DNA of 64,000 bases from Meandrina meandrites (GCA_963693305.1 OY855913.1:20652015-20716014), one strand, 5' to 3'; positions 23,058-34,991 are shown, counted from the first letter of the stretch. Notes: generated by a model from the letters alone, not told the origin. Program-made: numbers and translations.

Positions 23058-24434
23058 CAGGGTTTTCAGTAGGCGGCAGAATTGTAGAAGTAGGCGGCAA
23101 AGGGGTTAGGGGGCCTGGGGGCATGCTCCCCCGGGAAACTTACAAAATCTGAGCCTCTAAGAGTGCATTTCCTGCATTCTGGGGCAAGAATTAGGTCATT
23201 TTTGACAGAACCATACATGCTATATTTTCTAGCTTTTTATTCAACGGTTCTAATTATCTTGCAGACATAATAGTCGCCAAACTATATTTAAAAAAAAAAA
23301 AAAATCAAATAGAGCCTTGTTCAAAAGTGTTTAAAATCATTTCTAGGAATTTAATCTAAAACAGGAGAGAATACATTAAATATTGAAAAGGAAAAACAAA
23401 ACAATCTTATCACTAGGTTTAAAACAAACACTATATATAAGATTTTGTGGCCACTATCGAAGGAATCAACAAGAGACACAACTTGTAGGCATACATGACG
23501 TGCTCAAGGGCTTGCAAAGCATTATAGGGCGATTTCAAACACGGTCAGCTTTCGGCGAGTTTGCCGATGTGATAGAATCTTTTACAGCAATGGAAGAGGA
23601 TGGATTGACTTCTTTTCTTATTTTGGATGTCTTAGAAGCAAAGATCTTTCGAAATAACTTTCTGGAAGGGCACAATGTCTGAGGAAATGTCCGTTATTCA
23701 TTGTCAACACACAGAAATGTAGTCGCCATTTTGGTGACGAAAGGAGAATTTTTATGAAATGTTAGTCGCAGGGACCGCGGAGGGGGAGGGGCTTGTAGGG
23801 CTATAGCCCTACCACTTTTTTGCTTGGGTTGATTTTTTAGGGCTCCAGATGCCAGGAATAATGCATGAATTTTACCACTTGAAGAAAAGAAAGGCTTCTG
23901 TTTTGCATATGCGGCTCACGAAGTCAAAGGCTCGGCACAGCTCCGCTGAAAAACCGCAAGAGAAACTTTGGCAACTTTAAAAAGTAGCAAGCTTAGGCAG
24001 TTTTATTTAACATACTTACTGCATTGGAAGATATACTAAGCAGGGACAGCTATGTTATATTTATTGGGGTTTTAAATATGATGGCGCGCAAATGCATGAT
24101 AAATGGCAGAACAGTGACCCCAAATGCTTGTTCGGTCTTGGCCAGATTTTTTAGCACTACCACTTTAAAATGGTCTCCGCGGTCCCTGAGTCGCATTGGC
24201 GACCGTATTGGTCTAAATTTCAAGCCCTGAGTCGATATATTTTAACCAAGAATTATGGCAAGTTTCTTTTGCGTTAAACGAATTAAATGTTGGCCGATCC
24301 GCGGTTTATGTGTGGCAAATTATTTATCATGCTAATTCTTAAAATTCGAGTAAGTTGTTAATCAAAGTAGGCGGCGAAAACGTGTGGAGTAGCCGGCGAG
24401 TTTCGCCGGCTGCCGGCCCTTATTGAAAACCCTG
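23058..24434. mobile_element. 1.38-kb hAT-like DNA element, non-autonomous
   Basis: It begins CAGGGTTTTCAGTAGGCGGC and ends GCCGGCCCTTATTGAAAACC CTG, an imperfect inverted repeat starting CAGGG as in many hAT elements. It is flanked by TCACAT on both sides (23052-23057 and 24435-24440). hAT duplications are normally 8 bp, so two end bases may have diverged. Internal ORFs, such as 23383-23682, match nothing I know, and no transposase is visible. Confidence 0.78.
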
Positions 24435-24765
24435 TCACATTCCTTTTCATGCTATCCATCACTATAACTAATAACAAAAAAATACTTGTTTGCATTTTCC
24501 GAAGTATTGTAGTAAATCTTTGCATGTAAAAGGTAGTAAACTGAACACAATTATTAAATAAACAACAACGCGATGGTAAGTCGGCCGCACGCTGCATATC
24601 AGATGTCACCATGCGCTTTTCAAATCAATACGCTTCAGAAGCCTAAAATTCCAAACGTAAACTGGGCAAAATGAAAGAAACTTGAAGGAAGTTTTGTTTT
24701 AGATTAATTCTCATTTCAAGATGTAGCTACTAATGTATCAAAGCTTCAAAATTCTGCATATTTTT

Positions 24766-26813
24766 GAAGCCGTGGGATCCTGCATTATTCACGCTAAAGC
24801 GTAAGTTTAATTTTAGCCCGACGGCTTTTTGTAGTCAATTTTTCACTAAGTGGCTTTACCGATCCTTCTAAAAATTCCATTTAAGTTCGAAGCAATATTG
24901 TACATTACCATTTTCCTGTCTGAAGTCTTGAGAAGCTGCATTAAGTCGTGATCAAGTCCGTGAATTGTGGTCAAAACAAAAGATTGCGCGACGAGCTAAA
25001 AATATTTCAGATATTTCTTTCAATGAAGACGACAAACAATAGACTTGTAACAATAGAAACAAGACGCATATCTGCGTGAACTTGGGCTTCTTTCCTGGTG
25101 TATCCTACCCTGGGTGCCAGAACAAAAAAACCCTCTGGCACCCAGGGTAGGTTTATCCAGCTGTAAACACCAGAAAGTCGACACGAAGAAATGACAAATC
25201 TCAGTTGTCTTTTGTCGATTGAATGGCCTTCCACAAGTCACATTTTGTTTTTTACGTGCAAATAAATAGAAATGGAAATGCAAGCACTCGATAAAGTATT
25301 TCAAAAGCCCCTCCGACGGGAGCTGTTGAAGCGAATTTATAGTCGCTGTTTATAATACTTAATCTCAGTGAACATGCTACGAGAAACAAACAAAACAAAA
25401 GCTGCAGATGAAGAATACTGATAAGTCACACCACAATCTTGAAAATCAAAATTCCCACGCATCTCGATGAAAGCAACATTACACAATTGTAAGTTTGGTT
25501 CAAATTTCAATCCGATTATGCAAATTTTTCAAGGTTTCACACAACGCCGCTTCAATAATCATAATGTAAACTACGAATTACAATATTACAAAACAAGCGT
25601 TCCAGAATTCGTATTGGTATTCTGCTAGGTTCGCCATCACGTCTAAATACACGATAATGCTTGTTAAGGTGTTTCTTTACACGTTCAACTTTGGATAGCG
25701 CATTTTATATAGCATGGTTCTCGATACGTTCCGCTTTTCGTTCCGCTTAGAAATGTTCGCTCGTAAATTGATCTCTCGTAAAGTCCGCGGAGCGACCCTT
25801 TCATAAAACGTTCCAAAACGTTTTCCGTGGGTCTACCGCAAACGCTGTGTGCATTGGTATGTGGTTTGATCGTAGAAGAAACCATAACATTCGTGCTTTC
25901 TTTCAAGGTCGACGCTTGAGATAAATCCACCATATTTTACCATGTGCTTTGCTCATTCTCGTACCCAGAGCCCGCGATCCTTCTGGTCTGCGCCAGGGAT
26001 TACACAATAAATAGGCACGCATGGACGCATGCCTTTTAAGGCCCAGAAGGCGATTTGTGACTGAACGAAGAAAACAAAAACGAAAGGCAATTTTAAACTT
26101 GGGCTCCCTTTGGGAAACGCCCAAGTAAATAGCATTGGCCAATATCCTCTGACAATGAAGATTCTCAGCAGCTTTTAAGCATGCAAAACTAAGCGACTCA
26201 ATCGATGAACAGCACAGACTTTTAAAAATACCTACCTGTAGTTTCCAAAAGGCTAGAGAGGTTAAATGACGAGCGACGCGTGAAAATAACTTCGGGATCG
26301 AGAAGTGCTGATGCATTCCTATCCAGCGATGAAGCCGTGAGATCCTGCATTATTCACGCTAAAGCGTAAGTTTAATTTTAGCCCGACGGCTTTTTGTAGT
26401 CAATTTTTCACTAAGTGGCTTTACCGATCCTTCTAAAAATTCCATTTAAGTTCGAAGCAATATTGTACATTACCATTTTCCTGTCTGAAGTCTTGAGACG
26501 CTGCATTAAGTCGTGATCAAGTCCGTGAATTGTGGTCAAAGCAAAAGATTGCGCGACGAGCTAAAAATATTTCTTTCAATGAAGACGACAAACAATAGAC
26601 TTGTAACAATAGAAAATAGCATTGGCCAATATCCTCTGACAATGAAGATTCGCAGCAGCTTTTAAGCATGCAAAACTAAGCGACTCAATCGATGAACAGC
26701 ACAGATTTTTGAAAAATACCTACCTGTAGTTTCCAAAAGGCTAGAGAGGTTAAATGACGAGCGACGCGTGAAAATAACTTCGGGATCGAGAAGTGCTGAT
26801 GCATTCCTATCCA
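24766..26813. repeat. Head-to-tail duplication, second copy 1.07 kb shorter
   Basis: Unit A is 24766-26326 and unit B is 26327-26813. B reproduces the first about 300 bp (GAAGCCGTGRGATCCTGCAT start) and the last about 200 bp (ATAGCATTGGCCAATATCCT to CATTCCTATCCAG) of A without the middle 25062-26128. The middle contains an inverted repeat CTACCCTGGGTGCCAGA / TCTGGCACCCAGGGTAG (25104-25152). Confidence 0.92.
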
Positions 26814-28806
26814 GTGACGTTTTTTATCACCCACAGCGAAAAGTGTTCCCTTGACAAATTAAAACAGTCCCTTGAGAGTATACAAAAATGTGTGTCAGAG
26901 AGTGCCACTATGATCCCTATTCTGCCCATTTTCGCTTGGTAACCAAGCAAAATAGTCGAAAAAATAAAGATATTCACGTTTTTAGATAATGTTATTTACA
27001 GCAGTTTTATTCTCAAAGTGTTGACCATAGCTCATTGCGATATATGAATTTGGCCTTCATAACACAAGCTAGATTTCAACTATTATTTAGTTTTAAATCG
27101 CATTGGATAATGTGAATTAAATTAAATTTTCATCTGACGATCGAAAGTTTCTGTAGTCACGAAAAGACTTTCATTGTCACACTGTTTGCTACAAAAGACA
27201 ACAACAAGGCAACAGATTTCAAAATTTTATTCTGTGCAAAAATTTTGCACTAATTCAGAAGAAGGTAACATCAAACTTGTCATGGTCATAAATTGTACTG
27301 ATGGATTTATGAAAGACTGATATAAAAATATCTACAATGGCAACTGCCAAGCTCAAAGCTGATAAAACACAACTGATGTGTCTATTGGTAAGAGTAATCA
27401 CAGTATGTAACTATCAAACACATAAAAATTCCCACTCTACTTGAGACTTGCTGTTCTACAGAAACTCTATTACAACTGCAGACAGTTGCTTTTAAGATTC
27501 CTGTAATGATGTGTATTTATATTTACATAAGGTTCTTTCAGTGCAAAGTTTCAATCACAATGTACTAGCCTAGTCTTACTGAGCAAAATTTGCTTGAAAC
27601 CCTACCCTGCACAGCGGCATATAGCATGTATATGGAAGTACCCCTCCCCCACCCAACCTTCGGGTAGTAACAATCAACTACAAATATCTATTTTACCTAC
27701 ATGCAGGTCAAAACTAAAAAAAAGTATAAAAGAAATAATGGCTCCAGGTATTCTACAGGCCAACATCAGATGGAAGCGGATTTCTTATCACTTTCATAGA
27801 TAATACTGTACATCTTTGTTGCATCATACTCCTCAAACTGTGGTATTGGTCTGTTTAATAATAAAGAATCTAACAATAACTAAATTTTAGCAGTTTCAAT
27901 CACGTTTATATTTATAACTTCGATTCACTTGACCATTTTTTTTCTGGACCAAATACTTCTATGAATAACAAAGTGACACAAGGCACTGACCCAACACAGC
28001 TTTTCGTTGATAATTTCAAATCATCATGCTGGAAAAAGTACTTTGTTCCAGATTTTCCAATAGTTTATTCTACTACAAAGAACAACCAGGGGTAAAAAGA
28101 AATCTATCTTCACCACTCTTCTGCACGCTGCAACCCACACTATATGAACGCCAACAGGCTATGGTACACTTGGGACAGACTTTCGCTGTTTTCGTATACC
28201 CCGACTTGTTACTACGAAAAATAACTTTTTCGACGATCCAAAAGCTTGACTATGATTAATCCCCTATTTCTCTCCGCAACATGATTTTTTTCGCATAATG
28301 GCTCCACTGTAGCCTGTGTACAGCCGTCCCGCTTCACTACAACCTCGTTCCCAAGATCTCTCTTTCCCCGCCCCGCCCCCCAGAGCGAGAAGAGGGGTGA
28401 GACCCTGGGAACGACGAGGGCTCTACTAATCAGGAACAAATTTAGCACGCTCCCCAAATCTTTCCGGAATGACTTTCATTCCGCAACAAGTTCATTCCAT
28501 CCTCATATATTTCTATTGCGCTTTTCAACTAAAACAGTTGGAAAAGAGGCAAAGGTTCATAGAATAATAACCAGATACCATGAGGTGGCTCGAAGGAGAC
28601 TTTGATTTTCTGATGACCTTTTCTGTGAGTTCTGTTCAGTTAAGCGAATTTTTTTTGTTTGGCGGAAAACAAATCATTCTTCACTTTATCCGCAGCTTTT
28701 AGCGATCGATTCAACATGCACATTGGATGCGCGCGTATAATACAATCACATTTTGCAAGACAATCTTTTTAGATTTTTTTTAACCAAGTAAGAAAAAAAT
28801 AAATAA

Positions 28807-28954
28807 GTTATTTACCGGCTTTGGGTCGGTCCGTATCGCGAAAAACTGTGACCTCGGTCTTGAAAATGCTGCTCTCGGCCTGCGGCCTCGGGCAGCATTT
28901 TCAAGACCTCGGTCACAGTTTTTCACTATACGGACCTCCCAGCCGGCAAATAAC
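28807..28954. mobile_element. 148-bp palindromic element with direct CTCG blocks
   Basis: Outer ends are GTTATTTACCGGCT and AGCCGGCAAATAAC. CTCG lies as a direct repeat in both arms (28853-28856 and 28908-28911) and again around the apex (28874-28877 and 28887-28890). The apex on the minus strand is GCC-GCA-GGC. Non-coding. Confidence 0.93.
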
Positions 28955-28989
28955 ATAATATATATACCAATCATTTAACGAAAAAACTC

Positions 28990-29105
28990 AAATTAAATTT
29001 GTGAAACATCAAGACGCCTAAACGACTAATTAAATTAATTTGCGGCTTCATTGGGCGCCAGGGGAGTTTCCAGCAATATTTGGGAAGTTTCCTTGGACTC
29101 TTTTC
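28990..29105. repeat. Diverged copy of part of the 12-kb inverted-repeat arms
   Basis: Shares CAAGACGC, GACTAATTAAATTAATT and GGAAGTTTCCTTG in the same order with the arm segments near 10270-10380 (inverted) and 17830-17925, with substitutions. Confidence 0.6.
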
Positions 29106-29239
29106 TTTTTTATTGAAATATCCATCAATACAAAGGATTGATTAATTTTACTGTTTTTTATGAAAGCAGCTTATTTTCTTGAATGGTAATAACAAGTATT
29201 TGGATTTGGAGTAAAATAACAGAAGAGCAAGGTCAGAAG

Positions 29240-29700
29240 CAAGGTGTCTGAAAGGATAAATAGAGTCTGTAAACCAGCGACTTGCAATGAACCGCAATGG
29301 CTTGAAAATCAGTGCGGATTCACAAACACAGCGACAAACAACGATCGTCAAACTTTGGCCGTAAAACTATAACTTGAGTTTGTCAATAAAGATATGGAAT
29401 TGTCGCCTTTTGGAGAACTTTAAGGCCTTTTTCTCCGAGTATGAATACTGGCGACTTGCAGCTAACCGAAATGGCGTGCAAATCAGCTCAAATGCACAAA
29501 CACAGCGACAAACAATGATCGACAAACTTTTAACTTGAGTGTGTCTTGAGTGTGTCAATAGAAAAAATGTGAGTGTGTCAATAAAGAGAATGAATTGTCG
29601 CCTTTTTGGCAAATTTAAGGCCTTTAATTCCAGTGCTAATTTTTCCATTCGTATTTGCAACGGTTGGTGAACAACTACGTTGATTTTGGAGAGCAAAACA
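29240..29700 (-). repeat. Dimeric dispersed repeat, copy 2 (inverted)
   Basis: Two monomers on the minus strand correspond to those at 20490-20990: AGTTCTCCAAAAGGCGACAA and TTTGTCGCTGTGTTTGTG-type blocks, plus the shared GTTGTTCACCAACCGTTGC flank near 29660. Confidence 0.8.
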
Positions 29701-30114
29701 GTCATGGATTCGTTCGTCTCGCCGCGAAATGAAAATACACTTTCCGGACCGGGTTACGCCATTACAATGACCAATCAGGCGTCTTTCTTAAAATAGCCGC
29801 GCAGTATGGCCGCATGCTAAATTTAGATTGAAAAACAAAAGCTAATATCTCGGAAGAGGGCCATGTAAATATGGGCGATGTGTTCTCTGACCTCATCCTC
29901 TCCTGTTCCACTAAACCTACATTCTAGCCAGGTTTGAGAGTTTTCGACTTTTTTCATTTTTCACAATCGTAGGCGACATTTGCTCACTTGAGTCGAAAAT
30001 AATGGGTGTTTAACCAGGTTATACCCTTGCCATGGTAACCTATTATGTCAACGAAATGAACACATCTTGTTAACCAATGATTGGGCATTTATTTGATAAG
30101 ATTATTGTTTTTAG

Positions 30115-30313
30115 CTTGAAGATCATTCGCAATGCAGTTATGATGCTGTGACCATCTACTATGATCACTCACAAGACAGAATCATCAAAACCGTGTGTGG
30201 TAACAAGCTGCCACCAAGCTATGAGCTTTACACTGCTGGCTTAAAGATCCGGTTTAAAACCGACGGAAGTAATGAAGGAAAGGGATTTCTGCTGAGATAC
30301 CAGAGCTTAAATG
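30115..30313 (+). CDS. CUB domain 3, second-half exon (3b)
   Basis: The acceptor TTTTTAG ends at 30114 and the donor AATG|GTAACA follows 30313. The exon is 199 nt long, entering in phase 0 and leaving in phase 1. It encodes LEDHSQCSYDAVTIYYDHSQ, the fourth Cys in TVCGNK, and ends GFLLRYQSLN. All C-terminal CUB landmarks are present. The exon is closest to 1b, and the 100 bases of intron before it also match those before 1b (AATTAGCATATTTTGTTAAC versus CACATCTTGTTAAC, then the same acceptor). Exon and intron were therefore duplicated together. Confidence 0.92.
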
Positions 30314-30654
30314 GTAACAGTATAAATAACGGGCCAAAGTCACAAAGCCTTCGTAGAATAATGATGTGTCCAAAGTATTGTTCTTAACAATAGGCTTTTG
30401 CATATTCCAACAAAACTTTGGATACTGATCTTTTCCTAGGAGGGCGTCGTGAATGTAAGGCACGCTTTTTATCATATAACTAGTAATAGTTCTCACTACA
30501 GCTGCCCCCGCCTTTATATAATTTTATTTACAGCAATAATCTAAGATTAGTGGAGTACATTCGACGCCTTTATAATTGTTGGAAGTCCATGGACTACACA
30601 ATTAGGCGATTTTTATATTGTTAATAATAGTTGAAAACTGCGTGACGTCTTTTA

Positions 30655-31895
30655 TGCTAAAAACAATTAATGACGCTAAATGACGGTATAAAATGCACCG
30701 ACGTTTCGGCAATACTGCCTTCTTCAGGGTGGCACAAAGAAATAACGAGTTCGTTATTTGAAGTCGTGTGCCATTTTGAAAATGTTTTGAAAATGTTTTG
30801 AAAATGTTACTGGCACGCGCCAAAAATTTGCGCGCGCGTGTGTAATTCATATGAAAGAAAAGTCGCGATTCATCCGGAGCGAGTGTTTGAAACTGGAAGA
30901 TTAGTCTCATCTCCTGTCGTTGGCGGACGTCTTTCTTTGATAGCCCTGATTTTAGTATGGCGACCCGGGCGTCTTCAAGTGAGTGGCCTGGTCTGTTAAA
31001 ATGAAATGCCACAGGCAAGTCATTTTTCTTGTGAATGACGTCGAGGCGGTGTTCTCGGAAGCGGTCCGCCAATCTGCGGCCATTTTCCCCGATGTAGACT
31101 GACGCAGGGCATTTACGGCACGAAATACAATAGATGGCATTATCTGTAGTGCATGTAAAATGCCCTGTGATCTTGATTTGTCCCCTTGGTGATGGAATTG
31201 AGGTGGACTGGTTGATGTGGGGGTAAGTACGGCAGATGGTACGACCGCAGGGGTAGGTGCCCGGTTCTTGCTCTGTTTAATTTGTGCTGGAAAGTCGCAA
31301 TGGACTTACAGGTCTCTCAGGTTTTTGGCCCGTCTGTAAGGCTTTAGTAACGGTTGAGAAAAGATGAGTTTGGTGGAATCATCATCTGCCAGGATATTAT
31401 GGTTGCGGCTTAATATGTTACTGACGGGCGTGTTCTTTGGATGATATGCTGTGACCATTGGCACTCTCACTGTTAGTCGCGGTCTGGTTTGCGTTCTTTC
31501 CAGCCAATAGGTGAGCTCTTGATGTAGAAGCTGCCTTACGTCTACCCTCCCGCACAAGTTGGACAGGATAACCACGCGCGATGAAGAAAGACTCCATTGT
31601 GGTCGCTGATTCTTCGAAATCGTCGTCCTCGCTGCAGATTTTACGCAGTCGTAAAAATTGGCATGTTGGTATAGCCGCTTTACACTTGAAGGGATGCAAC
31701 GATTTGAAGTTGAGGTAAGAGTGGCTATCTGTTTCTTTGTAGTATATTGATGTTGCGATGCGGTCATCACATTCAAAACATTTTCAAAATGGCACACGAC
31801 TACAAATAACGAACTTGTTATTTCTTCGTGCCACCCTGGAGAAGGCAGTATTGCCGAAACGTCGGTGTATTTTATACCGCCATTTAGTGTCATAA
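30655..31895 (-). mobile_element. Penelope-like retroelement fragment with inverted terminal repeats
   Basis: About 130 bp at each end form an inverted repeat (30670-30800 and 31765-31895), sharing CCGACGTTTCGGCAATACTG and the block CAAAATGGCACACGAC. The minus strand between them codes for the end of a reverse transcriptase and a GIY-YIG endonuclease. Penelope-like elements are known for GIY-YIG domains and for terminal repeats in either orientation. Only about 1.2 kb is present, so most of the reverse transcriptase is missing. Confidence 0.88.
30840..31780 (-). pseudogene. Penelope-like reverse transcriptase C-terminus plus GIY-YIG endonuclease, broken frames
   Basis: Read on the minus strand, the upstream part (about 31700-31306) is split between two frames and contains LTVRVPMVTAYHPKN. 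The downstream part is open from about 31150 and reads NAIYCISCRKCPASVYIGEN. A Cys-x2-Cys pair precedes the YIG motif, followed by GRRLADRFREHRLDV and a His-Phe-Asn segment. This matches the GIY-YIG nuclease of Penelope-like elements, where the first Tyr, YIG, the Arg and a later Glu serve catalysis. The first motif reads IY rather than GIY, as is common there. The frame overruns the domain into the terminal repeat to 30602. The copy is incomplete and very unlikely to be active. Confidence 0.85.
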
Positions 31896-33266
31896 AGATT
31901 TTTATACTGTACCAAGTACGTCGCGACATTTTCTACTGAGCTGGAATTTCCCCGTTGCGTGACAGCGCTCTATCTGTCGCATTCACATGTAAACTAGCGG
32001 TAATCTTCAGTTGATTTATGAGCACTTTCGAGTATTGTTAGGATTGACAAGTTACCAGAAATCACCTTAAAAATATATGCCGAACGCGTGAACTTTAAAT
32101 TCATGGTGACTACACGCAAAAATATTACATTCAAAATGAGCTTACAATGATCTCCTCGCCAAAAGTCTAAAATGTGTACGAATAAAAAAATATGGCACAT
32201 TCAAAGAATCGATAAACCAATTTTGATCCTTAGTCAACCCACTACTTGGAACAAATGCTGACAGTGTGGAAGCAATATTGTCACTGTGTGAAATGAATTA
32301 CCTTGAATTACATGACAATGTTCACGCTTCTATGTTTAGGATGAAGAGAATATCTTCATCGTACAATTCAAGCAATTTCCACTGTTTTCAACACGACGAC
32401 GTTCAGCCGCTAAAACTCTGCTTCCCTGGATGATATGCCTGTAATACTCTCCATGTCATTGTCGGTATCATTTTAATTTCGGGCACACTTCAGCCATTTA
32501 TTGACTTCAAGGAAGAAATAATCCCTGCGATCACAATATGCGACGGCCATTTTTTTACCCGATACCACCTTGCGCGCTTGCTGAAAAATTACCCGAGACG
32601 ACCGTGCGCGCCTAGTTTTGTCAAATCGAGATCGCTTTGCCCACTACAAACACATTTCTTTATACTTTTTCAACAAATATTCTTTATCCTTGTATGTATA
32701 CACCCCGGGAATCCTAGGGAGCCTCCTCGGGTTTTGGCCTCTGGGCCAAAACCCTGCGGGGGCAATTACGATTTCTTGCTGACTGACAGCACTTTATTGC
32801 CGTTTGGTTCGAGTCCATTTCCGCCTGCAACTAGAAACTGGTATTGAGCTTAAAACTCTAAGGAAGAGACAATTTCCAAGCAATTCTTGGAATTGATTGC
32901 ATTTTGAAGAATATCTCCTGCAACAGCGGAAACATTACATTAGAAAGACTTTTATAAGTGAGTTACTGGGTTATTCGTGAGGCCATTTAAAAGATTTCCT
33001 CGACATCCACAAACGTGTATTATAATCATTTTATCGAGCATTGTGGCGTATTCTGCGGCTGAAATTGAAAATTCACTGGGCTTAAATATATTTTAACCCA
33101 ATGCCGTAAACCAATCAGAAATGAGAGGGGCTGAGAGACAAGGGCCCTTGAATCGAGACACTGTTGTTTATTCTCACTATTGTCGAGACGCTATTGCAAA
33201 CCGTTTTTGAGCTTTTTAACCACAAAATAGCTAAAAATCCTACCAAGGAAGCAAATTCTTAATTTT

Positions 33267-33880
33267 TCAGTTAAACGAGGAGGAATTACATAAAGTTGAA
33301 CGAAAATCCAGTGGTTGAGCTACGGGTGCAAAATTAGGGATGAGCCGGAGGTAATAAGAGGCAAGCCCAAGGTAGCTTTTGATCTCCGTGCTGTTTTTTG
33401 GAATGGGCCATGTGCGAACTTGTTCTACCTTTCCAGGGTCTGCATTAATGCCTCCTTTTGTGATCATATGTCCAAGATACGACATCCTTTTCTGAAAAAG
33501 GAAACTCTTCTTGGCTTAAGCTTAAGTCCTGTAATGCCTAGTCGCTCAAACACCTGCTTCAGCTGCTCTAACTCTTCTTCACATGCGTGTCCCATAACGA
33601 TCACATCATCAAGATAAATCAAGCAGATTTTCCAATGAAGACCCTTCAAGACAAGTTCCATTTATCTAGTTTATGCACTTGGAGTATTGCAGAGTCCGAA
33701 TGGCATGACATTTTCTTCATACAACTCGCTTGGAAATACAAATGTTGCTTTTTCCTGGGTTTTTACGTCCATAGCCACCAGCCATTAGCAGGAAGCAAAA
33801 TTCAGAATGAAAAACCATCTTGAGCCGCTTAAGCAGCGAATGAATTATCAACCATGGCGACCGAAAGGCATCCTTCACTG
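33267..33880 (-). pseudogene. Decayed Ty3/gypsy reverse transcriptase, central and C-terminal part
   Basis: Minus-strand fragments in order are a GSRWF-like block at about 33830, a block ending with the FGLCN motif (about 33692), the catalytic region LIYLDDVIVMG (about 33600), and SYLGHMITKGGI through SYLGLASYYLRLIPNF (33485-33267). These are reverse-transcriptase motifs of the gypsy group up to the connection domain. Stops and frame changes separate them, and the sequence ends abruptly at 33267 without RNase H or integrase. It continues the fragment at 34504-34987 across the insertion at 33905-34503. Confidence 0.85.
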
Positions 33881-33904
33881 TTGCTATAATTAATTTTGCG
33901 TTAA

Positions 33905-34503
33905 AGGGACTCAGTCAGCCTTGTGGCCGCGCTGACCTGAACCCAAGTTTTCTCACTTTGAAAAAAGCCCACCTCAACCCGAAATCAAAAATACGCTTCG
34001 AGTACATCTCAGAATCCGCTTCAATCTTCCCAGTGTCTTACTCGATTTTCCATCCTTTACTGAAAACGTATTTCTGAGTGTCCTTTTGGTCATCCTATGC
34101 TATTATTTTATCATATTTAATTAAATACGGTATGGATCGCGTCTCCAAAAGAACATGAAAAGAAGAGGTGGAAAGCAGGTGGAAAGCAGAAAGGACCTCG
34201 ATCACTTCTTGTGTTTCTCACCTCTACTGCTATTTCTTCGACTTCAGAGGCATTCGTTGACGCTAGGCTTTCCCTGTACAAGTCCAACGGTAAATTATCC
34301 ATGGTATCAATAAAACCAGTGTTCTAATAATGTATCATGTATATAACCACTACTTTGATTCGCAAATACTTCGATTTAACAAGGTTTGTTGATGCGCTTT
34401 TCAGCTTCCGTTCTTCGCTCGCGCGTCTTGTTATGAAGTGTGATATGCAAATTAGCTATGAAATGGTATCTAATGCGCATGTGCACCTCCTGACCGTGTT
34501 CCT
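33905..34503. mobile_element. 599-bp TTAA-flanked element inside gypsy reverse transcriptase
   Basis: TTAA occurs at both borders (33901-33904 and 34504-34507). Ends are AGGGACTCAGTCAG and, at the other side, CTGACCGTGTTCCT, an imperfect inverted repeat. Removing the element with one TTAA leaves the reverse-transcriptase frame continuous (LCVD before, RKIN after). TTAA targets are the mark of piggyBac-type elements. A short minus ORF inside (34117-34302, starting MDNLPLDLYRES) has no recognised match. Confidence 0.85.
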
Positions 34504-34987
34504 TTAATCGACGCACAGCCTTTGGCTACCATCCTTTTTTGCCCAGCACAAACAGAGAGGACTAAGGACTTGATGATTACTTGATGATTCGTTCACCTTC
34601 CCTTTCTGCAGGAGCTCAGCTACTTGTCGTTTGATTTCATCATGTTTCCAGGGAAAGGTGCGCCCGGGCTGTTGTCGGATCGGAGGCACATTGCCTGTTT
34701 CAATTCTGTGCTGGACCAGATGTGTGGTGCCCAATTCCCCAGAGGGAGAACACATGTTGGTAATTGTACAACAACTCCTGTAGCCTCTCAGTTTTACGGT
34801 TTGTCAAGTATTCAGTACTCTTTCCTTTCAAATGTTTCTTGTGATATCATGCTGATTGATTACTCTAGCCTGGCGCACGACGGTCTCATGATTCTCTTCA
34901 TTAAGTTGCATTAAGGTGGCATTGATAGCCGGCGCAGCTAGGGCAACTGCAGTCTCAGTGGTCAAGTTGTTAGCTTCATTAGAAACA
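34504..34987 (-). pseudogene. Decayed gypsy reverse transcriptase, N-terminal part
   Basis: The minus strand encodes, in order, a spacer (NVSNEANNLTTETAVALAAP), then a 'GTTHLVQHRIETG' block, PIRQQPGRTFPWK, a helical segment and QRLCVD. This is the conserved start of gypsy-group reverse transcriptase. One in-frame stop lies near 34800. The piece is bounded by the 599-bp element on one side and the 3.8-kb foldback on the other. Confidence 0.85.
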
Positions 34988-34991
34988 TTAA

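Larger units (their letters stand above)
5591..30114. other. 24.5-kb intron inside CUB 3, made almost wholly of mobile DNA
   Basis: The two halves of one CUB domain flank this block. The parts listed separately below are the inverted-repeat structure at 7163-19403, dispersed repeats, a hAT-like element, a partial tandem duplication and several hairpin MITEs. Stretches 5600-6230, 10950-11990, 12200-13100, 14550-15400, 16100-17200, 21000-22300 and 26820-28800 contain no gene or repeat I can name. Confidence 0.7.

Noticed and set aside
32800..32825. GGTTCGAGTCC, a tRNA B-box-like string
   Set aside because: No matching A box, acceptor stem or cloverleaf in the preceding 75 bases.
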